Shown piece after piece: positions 35,495 through 59,672 of a DNA stretch of 64,000 nucleotides. The translations under genes and the position numbers were made by a program. The notes beneath the pieces were generated by a model. The model searched no databases. It had not been told where the DNA came from and saw only the letters and a program-made list of their open reading frames with translations. The DNA lies in NCBI GenBank assembly GCA_023634235.1, contig JAMKCF010000003.1, forward strand, positions 15,036,742 through 15,100,741. Reading direction: 5' to 3'. How positions within the stretch are numbered: the stretch's first letter is position 1; each line of letters opens with the position of its first letter. The DNA comes from Pisaster brevispinus (Eukaryota > Echinodermata > Asteroidea > Forcipulatida > Asteriidae).

Positions 35495-38400
35495 ATGATT
35501 CCCCTTGTTTTGTTCTTCTGTCTGGCGTGGAGCCATCTTCTGCCGGTGGTGAGAGCGTCTTGCCGGGACGGGGGGCAGTTTGGAGGGGCGCTCTGTTGTC
35601 AAGGCAAGGATATAAACTGTGTAACGGAAGGTTACAGGGTGAACTCCGCTTACTACCACGATACTTGTTTTTGCGACGGGGCCTGTGTGGATAGCAGCGA
35701 CTGCTGCTCCGATTACGAATCTGCATGCCCAGGTGAGAAATCAATACCTAAATTACTTCATTACCTCACGATTACACTTGACCTATAAAATATATGGCTT
35801 CGCTGATTGCCATCCCTAAGCCCAAGGTAAAGTTTAATGTCATTAATTGATCATCTTATAACTTACTGGTTGCAATCTAAGGCTATGATCTTTGAGACCT
35901 CATTCTGTTGTAGTATTTGAGTTAGACTACTAAAGGGTGTCTTGTCGCCTCTTCCATTGATGATTATAATGTAGGCCTTACCGTATTTAAATCATTCAGC
36001 GCCTTTAGCGCCGTGTTTCTCTTTACCGTTAAGGCGAATGATCCCTCATGTGACACCCCTGAACTGTCCGCTTTGAACAGCCTAGCTTAAAACAAATGCA
36101 AATACCGCTACTATGACATTGCCATTTTTATTTTAGGCCTCACAACCTCCCCTTACATCTCCGCAACTCATAGATGCCAATTTACACAGGACTGAGTCAT
36201 CAAATTCATCTTCTCAAGATGTATCTGCGGTGCCTAACACTACATTACAATATTGTGAAAGGAGGATTTCCATCAATGGGCACCATGACGTCTACATCAT
36301 ACTATCACGATCAAAACTTACACCCCACAACGTTCTTATAACCCAAAACGAAACCAACCGCAACAAAAGCACCTCCACGAGCGCTGTCAATAAAAATCCA
36401 TATAGCTTAGGCTATACCTTTCCCTTAACGCGACACTCAAACTATAGCCTCGCCATTGATAAACCTAACTCAACAAAACCATCATATTTTGTCACCACCA
36501 AAAATAACACTGCACAACCACCACCACCACCACCACTACAACCACCATAAACATTGCAAATATCCTCGCCTTGACCTTCAGCCATCCACCACCATCTTGG
36601 CCTCGCATTGCCAATCACAACCAAGCTACAGCACTGACATCATCACCACGGTGACAAAGTATGTAGCTTTGGTGAATACGGGAAAAACAAGCTGACAAAT
36701 TCAAAATCAATCATGCATGATTTCGGGGAAAAAATAAATAAACGAACAGTCCTGTTCTTTTATCAGTTCCTGTATTAAAACCTTTGTTTGCTTTTAATCT
36801 TGCATATAATTAAAAAATTGTAGAGTGTAATTACAGCTTGTATTTTACTCTAAAGACCAATGCCCGCAGTACGCCTAACCCTCTTGCAAAAGTTACAACG
36901 CTGCCGCTGAAAAAAGGTGACACTTTTTGCACGCCATGACACAAAATTATGAAGTCGTGCTTGTCATGTCGACCAATTTGAAACATTCGAGATGATCGAG
37001 TGAGTGTGTTCAACATGACGTAGAACACTCATGTTTGGCGGCACGAACCCATGCAGGATGTTCAAATTCTGGCAGTATTATCTACGCAGTTATTAGTAAA
37101 TGCCTCGCATAGTCTTCTCTTTGATTAAAATTCTCCACCGTACGTGTCATTAATGTCAGCCCATAATGTGTACGAGTAATTTCAAGAATGTTTATCCCGT
37201 CGCATTGACTTGAGAAGCGAGATCAGAAGCAGCGTGTATGATTTAATTGGGACTTTGCGTTTAAACGCGATTTCATGATTGATGCATCGACTGTGTATTG
37301 GGGTAGGAGAATCAAGTTGTCTTTTTATAGGCCTAACTTTTAAAAGTCTGCAGATTATATAGTGTGGGCATAATGGTCCTATAGCCTTTAGAACCTGTCA
37401 TACTAAGACCGTTTCCGAATTGACAGCTACACCAGCACTACACATACGTCCTATACTTCAACTCATGATGACGCGTCGATTAAGCCGTAGCCGTTGCCGT
37501 AGCCCTAGCCGCCACAACGGACACAGCCTTGCAATTATTTACAGGCACCCAGTTCTAAGAAACCATTCACAGTCATATTAAAAAAATACTTAAATGCGTT
37601 CAAAATTGTGAGCATAAGTTGTGTGGGGAAAATTAAGCCGTATCCGAACTGGCGGCTTCTGCTACAGCTAGACTGTTGCTAACGGTGTTGTCATGTAGAC
37701 TTCAACCATTGATCTCCATTAATGGAGATCAATGACTTCAACGCATGATGACGCGGTGATCTAGCCGCAGCCGCGTGGCTGCCAATTCGGACGTGGTCCA
37801 TCCCAATATAATGCAACCAAAGTGTCTCCGCACCCGGCGTGTGTGTTGTTGATGTTTTTTGCATGCGCTGCAGTTGGCTGCCGCCAGGTTGCTTGTAAAA
37901 ATGGTCGAGTACGAGATGGCCCGTTAGGAATGAAGTGGAATGACTCCCCACTTTCCTACTTTATGACATTTTATTCGGACGAAATCCCCGTGCCATTTGT
38001 AAAAACACTCTCACCAATGTGTGGTCCTATTTTGGTGTTAAAACAACAAAACGTGTAGATACCAACATTCCGAGACGAGATTTCAATTTTAGAGTGAGCC
38101 AAATATTTAACTTAAAATATCTGTTTCAAAATAGATCTACTTTATGCAGGTTGGTAATGGTTTAAAATTTGACGGTCGAGACGCCAGATGGACACCATCT
38201 CCATCGCGATAAATACCCTTAAAATAACTCGAAGAGCTAGTTAGGTGAGGTACAACCGTGAGAGAAGCCGAGAGCTGAGATCAGAGACGATTGACAGATG
38301 ATAGTGAAGGAGATCAGGTGGGGACTGCTTGGTCTGGCTCTCTGCTCCAGGACCTCTGTCCGAACCCCTCCCCGGACGATGAGAGCCTTGAGTGGATTGA

Positions 38401-41400
38401 TTTGTGTCAGCGCGGTGTCTCCTCGTGGTTCCTCCCACATACAAAGATTTTATCCAGCTAAGGTTTCAGAATTCAATCTTGTTTCATTGTACCGAACCAA
38501 TGTTATTTTCCCCTTTTAAGTGTCCTGTCATCGCCAATTTTATATCTATCAACAGAGTCCGATCTAGAATGTTCGGCGTTATTGTAACATCCCGTACCTT
38601 CCTTCACAAAGAAACTATATCAACGTCTAATATTGTCCAAATACAGGTTCGCACGAAATAATGATGGATGAATAACCTTTACGTGTGTACGATTGCGTGG
38701 TAACTCGAAACTTTGTAAACAAGACGAACCTACCCTCGCTGTGCGCGTGTTGTTATGTCCTTTGAATGGACCGACCTCATGAATTGACGTCATCACGGCG
38801 CCATCTTGGGGGTAAAACAGTGACAAAACAATGGAAACGCGCAGGACGTACGCGCGACACACAGGATGGGCCAATGAACAACCTTCTTTAGACTTCTAGC
38901 CGAGGGCGCCCAGCTCAATTGACTTCATGAGCATAAGGACTGCGCATCACTGAGTTCGATTTCACAAAGCACTAAGATCATAATAACATAACAACAATGA
39001 AGATTGTGGCTTCTTTTACGATTGATGTTAAAATACCGCTCAAATCCGTCACCCCTGGCCACTGGGCCATTTATTTCATTCCTTATAAACCATCTCAGCA
39101 CCCTGGGGAGTATACAACACGTGCTGCCAAAATCTTAAGATGAGTTTAAAATATCATCATAGTAAAATCACATTGTGCTAAAGCAATTAAGATTTATACA
39201 CAGTTAAGATCAACCCCAGGTCTTATAAAATCGGTCTCGGGTCCCATATTCGTGAAGTTGATTTAAGAAAACAAATCGTAAAGCAAAGAAACAGTAGTTT
39301 TTGCACCAAAAAATATATATATATGTCCACGGTTTGTGTCTTCGCATAGCGTCATAGCCCAAAGCGTGTGCACATCTGAAATGATCACGTTGTGCACACT
39401 TTATTACTTTTAGCGCCCTACAGAGCAAGGGTGAACAGTCCTGTCAACAGTCTCGTCAACACAAATCCCCTTTAACCATGTTGTCATTTTGTACAATGAT
39501 AGCTTTCTAACAACTTCCCCATTGGCAGAAAAATGTACATATTAAAATCTCCCAGAGGGTGGCCACAGTCAAATAAATACTGGGTACAGAGGGTGTCTAG
39601 TGCAAGGCACTTTAACCTCGGGCAGCTGTTGCTGGATCCAGGGTAATGACACGAGGTGACGCAGCACGAGCCGTTTTATTGGGATCAAAACATCGACGAT
39701 TCCCACATCTTCTAAACACCACGTGGAGTGATGCAATAATAATACTTAAGGGTGAAGTATTTCAAGGCAGAACGTTTTAAGTAAAATCTTCGGGAAGGGA
39801 ATTTGCACGCAGTGGGAGCTAGATTCGAAAGATGTGGTTCTGGTAAACATTAGTATATTAAATTGAGTGTTAAGCTTTATATTGGCGTAGCCTAAATGTG
39901 ATGGGGTTGGTTATAAAATCTCTACCAGATTTGTGGTGATGGGACGAGTGTCGAGTCTGCAATGAGTCTTTTTTTCTCGAATCAGGTTATTTCAAATGAA
40001 GCTTGCAACAAGCAGTTTTAAAAAGTATCATTTACTTTTTACTCAATTAATTTGTCGTTTTCAATCTGGACATTTCATGGCGTCACTTCCGTTAACTTGC
40101 TCTTTACTTGTTAATGTTTTCACTATATGCTTTCACGTCATGTTATAAAACAACGATTTTCAGTTTCATTTCTATTCCCACATTCAACCTTTTCTCTCAA
40201 TTTTCCTCTGGTATATTTTGTGTGGATCTTAGTTAGTTTGTCTGCTCATCTGTATGTGTATTTTACTCGCCCAAGTGGCCTGCTGTCGCCTGTGAGTTGA
40301 CAGGTTTTTTTTTAAATAAACAATTACATATATGTCTGTATATCTATATCTTTCTAACTACATTCTGAATAAGAATTCAGTGAACACACATCTCTTTTCC
40401 ATGTTGTTACCAAGAGCCAGCAAGAAAAAAGCTCTTCTCACAAGTCACCAAAAATTATCAAACCAAAAGATGCCCCCTCTTCCTCATCTCACACTACCCT
40501 CTTGGATCCATTATTAACCCAACCTCTTCCCTTCCCTCCCACAGCAACTGATTGTGTGGTATCCTCGTGGAGTTACTGGAGTGGATGCAGCGTGTTGTGT
40601 GGTTTGGGAGTCAGCGAGCGGAGACGGTACAAGATCAAGGACTCTGAAAACGCTGGCGAGAAGTGTCCCCCTTTTCGACAAATGAGGGCATGCTTTTCAA
40701 GCTTTTGTGACGCCAGTGATCTCCCATCCAACGGTAAAATATTTTTATTTATAAATCACCACTTTAAATTTGTAACATTATTTGAATCGATTCAAGGCGT
40801 TCTGTTGTCCAGAACAATAATAAGCACCGTACAAAACACACAGATCTGCCATTTTGATTACCCATATAAGTACTACATTTGACGTCAGATCAAAAACGCT
40901 GATCATCGTTTCTTAATTATACTTCACAATTAATATTCCACCCTGTTGATGACATTATATGCAGAAACAGCAATAGCCTTTCTATCGCTTAATACGTGTG
41001 ACCATAGTCCATGAACCTGAATACGAGCAGAGTAAACTGTTCGAAACGTCGATACCACAATAACGGCTCTTTTCAGAGACAACACTCCTCCCGAAAGAGA
41101 TTTACACATGTTTGTTTACACACTGTAGTTAATTTCTATTATCCACCCTGCAAAGCTTCAAACACCACTTACTACTGATTGCCCCAATAAAGAACCAGAC
41201 CATTTCCCCGAAGTCTACATCGAATGGCTTAAGCCAGAACAAGTTTAAGGTGACTGACTTTGTTCCTCTTTTCCCAGGTATTGCACTTCTCCTGCCATAT
41301 TCTTCTAGTGCGAGAAGGAACGATCCCGATCTGAACCTCATGACAAACTTCCTCATTAGTCTGGGCCGGTACAAACCGTGAGTGTCACATAGGTTAAAAA

Positions 41401-42887
41401 AAATCAATCCTAAAGGGTAAACATGTTAAAAAACAAAAGAACTACAACAATTACCCATTATATTCATAATTAGTTTCTCCAAGGAAATGTTGCCACAATC
41501 GATATTTAGACCTCACAAATCCAACGTACAATACCCATTGCAATGGTCGCCGTAATTTTTTGAATAATTTTATTAGATGTCTTACCACAATTACCAGGGG
41601 CCCAATTTCATAGAGCTGCTTAGGCAGAAAGTATTGCTTAACAATTTTCTGCTAAGTAGAAATGAGCAGGATACCAATCACAAATGGTACATGTGACATC
41701 ATAGCTTGGTTGGTTACCTATGCTGATAAGCATACTATTGTTGGGCTTAGCATTTTTGTGTGCTTAAGCAGCTCCATAAAAAATTGGGTGCTGATTTAAA
41801 CCCTTTGCACGCTACCATTCCCTACACACACTATTTCCTGCACACTAGAATATTTTTGTTAATCGTATTGTCATAATATATTGTCTGACAGTTAGTAGAC
41901 ATAAACAGACACATTCAAACCAGGTACTAACCTTCCCTCCACCACAACACCCACAGATTCGACAGTTACTGCGTGTATTTCAAGCTGACTGGACTGAACA
42001 AGAAGTGCCGTTCCAACGGTGATGATACAGCGTGGACCTCCTTCGCCAAAAAAGGTACCACGACGGTCAAATTCCATTGTTTCACTCAAAAATTTCACAA
42101 AAAGCAAATGTTGAAATGGCCTAGAAACACTGCAGTCAATTTGGGTTGAATTTGAAAGTCCATCTATCAGCCATTCATCTCAATTTCCATTGATTGTTCA
42201 ACTGCAACATCTACTGGCGTCTGGCGGACACGGTTCACTATATCTAAAAATGACATTCTAATACCGCCGCCACAAAAATCTAACCGTCAGTGGACAATAG
42301 TCAGAAAGATTTCTGAGATTAAATATTATCTCTTTCGTTTTAAATTTGTATGCAGATCTACAGAAATGTGAATAAATATTTTTAATTATGAACTAAATTT
42401 TCGATAAAAATAGGACCTGAGTATAACATGCAAATATAATTTTCTTCAGAAATCAAGTTTCCATTTTAAAACACCTTCTAGGTACCGGTTTTTAACCAGA
42501 AGTTATCGTCTGCCAAGTTAGTAGAACTCATATTATGTTTCTTTACACACCCATCCCACTACATGTTCACATGGATATACTGCTAGTGCTACTAAAGAAC
42601 CGTTGTCAAGCCACACTTCATCAACATGTTGATAACAATCACGTTTTAAATGAAATTGATTGCAACTAAATTGACAAACTATTGTACTCATTGCAGGAAC
42701 AATAGTTTGTACAGAGTGTGACCAACCAGCGTTCGACAGCGAAGGGCGGTGTCGGGGTGAAGGCATCCAGGGGAAGAAAACGCGTTGGGCCGCCCTTGAC
42801 CTTCCCAAGTGCCGCGGTAGGTGGGTCCGGACATCGATAGAGGAGAAATGCAAGTGCAATACAGGGTCTGATTTCATATTTATTTAA
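35495..42887 (+). CDS. SBSPON: Somatomedin-B and thrombospondin type 1 domain protein (SBSPON-like)
   Basis: Predicted secreted extracellular-matrix protein. Exons 35495-35732, 40545-40733, 41278-41377, 41957-42054 and 42697-42887, all GT/AG and in phase, give 271 residues (human SBSPON is 264). Signal peptide about residues 1-21 (MIPLVLFFCLAWSHLLPVVRA). Somatomedin-B domain 22-79 with ten cysteines, including DTCFCDGAC and DCCSDYESAC. Thrombospondin type 1 repeat from about 83, with WSYWSGC (C-mannosylation-type tryptophans). The SBSPON-specific C-terminal region includes YCVYFKLTGLNKKC, VCTECDQPAF and RWVRTSIEEKCKCN and ends SDFIFI, matching the human terminus SFIFI. Intron 1 is 4.8 kb with MITEs. 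Function in invertebrates is not established. Confidence 0.92.
36515..36550. repeat. (ACC)n microsatellite in SBSPON intron 1
   Basis: A run of CCA triplets with minor interruptions. It creates an artefactual poly-proline/poly-histidine ORF. Confidence 0.8.
37412..37530. mobile_element. Harbinger-like MITE copy
   Basis: Left GACCGTTTCCGAATTGACAG and right CCACAACGGACACAGCC follow the family seen at 47-187. The interior has CATGATGACGCGTCGATTAA and GCCGTAGCC. It lies in SBSPON intron 1. Confidence 0.55.
37634..37800. mobile_element. Harbinger-like MITE copy
   Basis: Left AGCCGTATCCGAACTGGCGG and right GGCTGCCAATTCGGACGTGG are inverted repeats. A perfect small palindrome (TTGATCTCCATTAATGGAGA) lies in the middle, at about 37709-37733. 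It sits about 100 bp from the preceding copy. Confidence 0.65.
38785..38810. promoter_or_regulatory. CRE palindrome plus YY1-type motif in SBSPON intron 1
   Basis: TGACGTCA (38785-38792) is followed nine bases later by CCATCTTGG (38801-38809). This pairing is frequent at CpG promoters. No exon is recognised next to it, so activity is uncertain. Confidence 0.3.
41598..41788. mobile_element. MITE, family GGCCCAATTTCATAGAGCTG
   Basis: About 190 bp with inverted termini GGCCCAATTTCATAGAGCTG and GCTTAAGCAGCTCC followed by ATTGGG. The conserved core includes GAGCAGGATACCAATC and GGTTGGTTACC. It lies in SBSPON intron 3. Confidence 0.75.
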
Positions 42888-45800
42888 GTCTTCAAACTTA
42901 ATCAGGAATTAACATTTTGCCAAGAGTGGTGCCGTATTTTTCATTGAACTATGCACCTTTTCTATCATTGATATGACAGAAAGCCAGCACTGTGTTTGGC
43001 ACAGAATTCGTGTTTGAAATCTTAAAATGCAAACCTCATTATCGATGATAGTTTCGAAAACCAAAACAAACAAAAATAACACAAACAAAAAAGCAAAAGT
43101 TGGACTAAAAGGTTAAGGAAAGTTTAACATTACAAAGCTCCTTGACCCTTGAAAGGGTATTTCAATTGTACGGCTTTGAAATCATTGAAAACTATTCACT
43201 TTTCTCACACGAAGCATATCAGTGGCAGCCATGTTGGCAAATTAATATTTTAAGTTCAAGCTATGTAAAAAATAACTCATAACTAAAGGAAAAAGTAGAC
43301 CATCTCGTTTTAATAATTAGGTGTTATAAAAATGTCTGGTTCGAAATTGTATAGAACAGCAATGCCTTAGTACAACGCGTAAATAACATCACCTCCCGTC
43401 TTTTCTATGCTGCATTAACTTCCTGTTGAGTTCTTGTCTGCTCTTTTGTTTATAACTACAGAGCGAGTAGAATTATACTTTTTTAGCACCACGTGTTCTG
43501 AATTTATTGTCTAATCATTGCTGTGTAAGGATGATAAGCAAAATAAAGTAAACTTGGCTTTTTTTAGTGGAGGGGGTGGGTGGGAAGATTCAAGGTATGT
43601 CGACACCTTATTGGGACTGAAAACTAGGTGTTGCAATTTATATTTTTGTTAAATAATCATATCTATTTTAAACTTTGCTGAATGTACAGTGTAGACCGTT
43701 CAGAAAACCATTTCCCAATTTCCACTCAAGTGAACAGCTCATCCAAAAGTTAGGAAGGGAATTTTTATGGCAACATCTGCAAAATAATTTAGTTTCCAGC
43801 GGTGTTGACTTTTTTTGTTTGAGGAATCGAATTATATGTGGTTGCCACTAGTTGTTATTGAATTGGCAGAAAAACAGTTACACAAACCTGAATCTTTGTG
43901 TTGGTATTTGTACAAATTGTCATTAGACATAATGCCACCATCTTGTAAAATATGTGTAGATTTGATCATTTTGAAACAAAAGGGAAGAGAAGTGAAAGCA
44001 TTTATATAAAACACACAACATAATGGCACGTATTACTTTCTCTGAACGGGCTTCTTTGGGTGAAAACTCTTCCACAAACCAGAAAATAAAAGTTTGAAAT
44101 CAAGGCTCTGGGCTAAACTGTACTTTTTCTTTGACCCCATAACAGAGTCATTTAATAGTTGGATAATTGTATATAATAATATCTGGCACAAATTATACTT
44201 CAAAAATTAATCACAAGATTGACAAATTCTCCAAACTAACATTGTACAAAAAACAACAAATGAGATTACTTTGAAAATGAGCGACAATAATGTGTTACTA
44301 TTTGGGTTCGGATAGATAAGAATATGTGTAGAATTCTATCATGGTGTAGCAATTTGTTTTCCTACCATACAAATGCATCAGACCAACCTGAGGCTGGAAA
44401 GGGGAAACTAGTCTGGCCCCTTCTTGTGTATGAGAAACATACTTTAATTGCCAGTGTGTATACAGGGAACCAAACAAAGATGGTCACATTGTGAAGGTCT
44501 CTTTACACAGTAATGTGATTACACTCTGATGGTGGTGCTTTTTAAATTTAAATTAAATAATCCTTTAGAAACGTGCTTTAGATTTTAATACATTGAATAT
44601 ATCGTGACTGAAAACATTAGGTGAACAACTGAATATTATAGTACATTCTTTTGTTATTTTGTAACAGCTATGGTTTTTGGTTAATGTTCACAGCCAAACA
44701 ACGTTAACTTCAACAACTTTGGAATTTTGCTTTTAAACTTACTGCTGCCACTATAATGCTTGGGTAGGTACTCGTTTATGAAATGACAGTGGACTGACGC
44801 ACATCATTGTAACATAATTTGTTGAACTACTGGGTGATTTCACCAAAGACAATCTCCAATATCTGAGAACAAAAATCCACTGACTTTCTTAATGTGATTG
44901 TACAGCAATTTACACCAACTACAGTATTAATTGGTTCTAAAAAAATACCTTCAACTGCTAAAATTGAACAGAGTTTGATTGAAATCTAAATCGACTAACT
45001 CCTCTGTCGCATCTCCGAAAGGAATTTTTGAATTTCCCTAATACAAATTTGCACAGCTAAGAAATAATAAATTTGAGGTCGTTCGTCGGTGATTTAAACA
45101 ATGTAAAATCAGCAACACAAAGAACACTGAAAGCAGAAATCGGACTGTGCAGAAAGATTAAGCAGTAAATCTGTACAGTATTATTTTTCGTCTAATTTAC
45201 CAATTACAATTATTGTAGCTTGTTAAAAAAAACTGTCACATTAGCTTCATACACTGAAATACACAGTTTATGTTTTCAGGTTTGGTATTCTGATTTTATT
45301 TGTATTATAATTTTTTTTTAGGAACATGAAATTTAGTTGGTTTTCAATGTTCAATATAATATGAATAAACCAGCGAAATCCCTCAAAACACCCGATTTGT
45401 GTCTGAGACGAGGCTATTTCTCTGGGAGCAGATGTCGGTGTGCGCTTCGCATGTTACCAGGCCGATAACGGAGAGACATCACAGTGGTCCTTGAAAACGA
45501 TTAACTTTGTTAAAACTTGTGATAACTTGACTAATTTATCAGACAATACAAAAATCTATCAACTATATACGCCTCTCGTTCTCATCTTAAACATCCAATT
45601 TTGAAACTTCTTCTCAGAAATTTCCTCTCTTACTTGGAACATCATTTCTGATGCACAAATCCTACATCGTGATTGGATCAACATGACCCCTGACCCTTCA
45701 GTGTGCTCAACTGATTTCCGACCTATGTGATTGGTGTTAAAAAAAAAATCCTAAAATTACTTGTGGATATCCGGAGGAAATCTTTCAATCAACCGTCCTG

Positions 45801-48195
45801 AAGTCATCAATACATACTGCAGGCTAAATACAACTTATGTAAACATCTCATCCCGTAACATTGTCCTATAACGCCTCAACGAATTCCCATAACGAACTCT
45901 TGCTTCAATAAACATTTCAATAACAATTTCACTCTAGTTCTACCCTCTTCCTTGTGATTGTGGAACGTGGACTGACTCTAAATTATAACCCTAATACTCT
46001 AAATCACTACAAGACTTTAACAGTGCTATATTTATAGGCAGATATAAAAAGCCACCACGCTGTTTCAGGAATGTTCCACTTTACCAATCCAACTCGCATT
46101 AATAGCCCGACCAATTCACTAACTTCCTTCCCAGGTCCGAATCTATAAAACCGCTCAGCCGCAGATATTGCTTACCAAATGAACTAGCTAAGCAAAGACC
46201 AACAGGGGACCAGTCATTATCCATACGCATTGTACAGTATGTTGGCTGGTAGCCTGTTTATGCTAAGCAGATCTTTTCAGCGCTCAGCAGCTCTATGACA
46301 TTAGGTCCTGCTCACTTTGCATGGATGGAATGACTTTTAATTATTTTTCGTTCTATACAAAAATATCACTCCCACACAAAAAATATATAATGGTATCAGG
46401 CGCAAAGCTCAAAGCATCCAATCAAATTCATTCTGATGTTTGAACCACTTTTTTTAATCACAATTAAAAACACCAGTAAGGAACTATTCTACACTAAATG
46501 AATACATTTGTTTCTAGCCGCTACAGTTTTCTACAGTCTAAACTACATGGTTTGTCTTTCTTGCCTTTATATAATTTTTTTTTCTTCTCATTTTTTTTTT
46601 TTTTTTTACCAAGTTTATGACTTTTGTGTTTCATTCAGTAATTGTTATATATTACATTACCCCAATATATTTCATTACATTTAGGTACAGATATTTTTTT
46701 CTTTTTCATTTTCTGCTCTCTTTTTTTTTAATAAAGCCTATTATTAATAACCTGCACATTCACAATTGGACCGACTATTACCGAGATCTGAATTCCTAAA
46801 CTCACCAATCACTCACAAAAACGAAAAAATTAATGTCAAACTCAACACAGGGAAAAAGAAAGAAAACCAAATGCTTATAGTTTCAAGTTACCTTGGGACA
46901 TCAGCTGAGCACACTCAATATGGGACTGAAACCTAGACTGCCACACCTAACAACATTTTCAAAATTCAGATGATTTTTTCCTCGTACATTTTTGATTCCT
47001 TGGTCAGGAAAGAAAAAAGATCCCGCTAGAGCTATACAATAAACACGCAAACACATTTGAATGGTAACGTTGTGACGATAATAACGGATGAGGAAGGGGA
47101 GCATGGGGCGGGGTTAAAAGGCGACTTAAATTTAGATATATATATATACACATATAAAGAGGTGTGAAGCAGCGCTAATCTACGATAACATAAAGAGTCT
47201 ACGCGTGCAGAGGGCATCTTGGAGTAGAAATCCGCCACCTTTGTCAGATTGATCTGATCTTTTTAGCACCCACTTTATCTCCGCTCTCTGCGGAGGGCGC
47301 CCTTTACTAATTATTCGGTGCGCATATACTGCACTTGAATTGCGTTAGCTAATGTGAAAATCATGAACAAGGCAACACTTGTTCTGTTATAATGCACACA
47401 AACAAAAGCCATGTAAAATATCCACAAATAATGGATAACCAGCAAGCACCTCCATCACCACCCCACCCCGTCAACTAAAAATCATTGAAAAATGGTTGAA
47501 AGATTTTTTAGTTGCACGGGGGGAATCGCTTCACAGACCCAGACCGGAATAACTTCTGCCGGGTAGAAATGGTTACCGGCCACAATTATACACTTTAAAT
47601 TGCAATCTGGCTGTTTAATAATTTGTGATATTTGCAAAGCGGCTTTGCGGAGAGCTGATCACCCCTGATCTTCAAGGTAGGAAACCCACTTCTTGTAAAA
47701 CAAACCAATAATATGCCAGAGATTATTATATAGCTCTATACTAGGGATTTACAGACAGACGAACAAAAATAGTATAGGGGAAAAAAATAACCCCCTCAAC
47801 CTCCACATCACCTCCCAGAAAAAAAAAGGGGTGGTGGAGATTTTATGTAAGCAAAGATAACTGTACCATCACTAAGGTATAATTTCAACAACTGAATTGA
47901 ATTAAAACAAAAAAACAACTTTTCTGAACAGATGACCCTACTTAATTTCTTTTTTAAACAAGAGCAAGCTAAATACTGATTTGAAACCTGCATAAATTCT
48001 CGATTTAAATTTATCCTATTATTATACTGATCAAAACAAACTGGATTGACACAACAGCCAAGAAACTTGATTTTCATCCCGAGGCTGAAGATTTCCCCTC
48101 AAATGCTTTCCCTCTCTCCAAGGAATACGAAGTGGCGGTTGAGTGCGTTATTCTTTCCCTATGTAAGATTACTTCATTTTCACCCATCGCTACGC
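42888..48195. other. Tail-to-tail intergenic region and 3' UTRs
   Basis: The SBSPON (+) and clathrin heavy chain (-) 3' ends face each other here. An AATAAA on the + strand at 43542-43547 is a candidate SBSPON polyadenylation signal. It also holds a MITE copy at 46134-46308, poly(T) near 46592-46609 and a TA-rich repeat near 47139. No protein-coding sequence recognised. The clathrin 3' UTR length is not resolved. Confidence 0.45.
46134..46308. mobile_element. Diverged MITE, family GGCCCAATTTCATAGAGCTG
   Basis: Begins GGTCCGAATCTATAAAACCG and ends CAGCAGCTCTATGACATTAG then GTCC. The core GGGGACCAGTCATTATCC and GGCTGGTAGCC matches the family. Confidence 0.6.
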
Positions 48196-59134
<10,939 letters not shown>

Positions 59135-59668
59135 CTGTTTTATATGAATAATTCAAAGAGGTCACATGGATTATTTATTAAGCAGTTGTACATAATTCAC
59201 TAGATACCTGCTGTTCAAGCTGTAATATGAATAATTTGCAAGGTCACATGAATAATTCAACTTGACATTCATTACATTTTGATCTGCACATTCTGTGAGA
59301 GTTATTCCACACAGCACAATTATAATTCACAAGTACTTTCTTTCGGGTGATGCCCCCATAACAATGTTGACAAAAAGAAAAAATGATGGCAAAGACTGAC
59401 ACTTAAGTAAACTAGCACTTTCTGTCTTGTTCTCAATGTCTGTGAACAACTCTAAACAAACCCAACACCAAGGATGTCATTCAACACAAGTAACATATCC
59501 TGACAACGGGTCCCCGGCCCTTGGTCTGAAACCTAATTTCCAGGGTGTAACAGATCGGAGAATTTTACACTCTTCAATCACAGTTATCTACAGTGGCTGG
59601 TGAGTGGTGGATATATTTCAAATATTCTTTCGAGATATTATTTGGTTTTACCCACACACCAATGTGTG
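59135..59668. other. Clathrin intron sequence, no exon seen
   Basis: AT-rich intron with imperfect repeats (TATGAATAATT with CACATG occurs twice at 59150-59250). It ends in the tail of a minus-strand SINE interrupted at 59669. Confidence 0.5.
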
Positions 59669-59672
59669 TTAA

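Noticed and set aside
35301..35744. 147-codon ORF on the - strand
   Set aside because: Antisense of SBSPON exon 1 and its CpG-rich 5' region; composition is Arg/Ser/Pro-rich noise.
36230..36550. 106-codon ORF ending in poly-proline
   Set aside because: The end is the ACC microsatellite and the rest has no recognisable signature; it lies in SBSPON intron 1.
42533..42877. 114-codon ORF on the - strand
   Set aside because: Antisense shadow of the final SBSPON exon.
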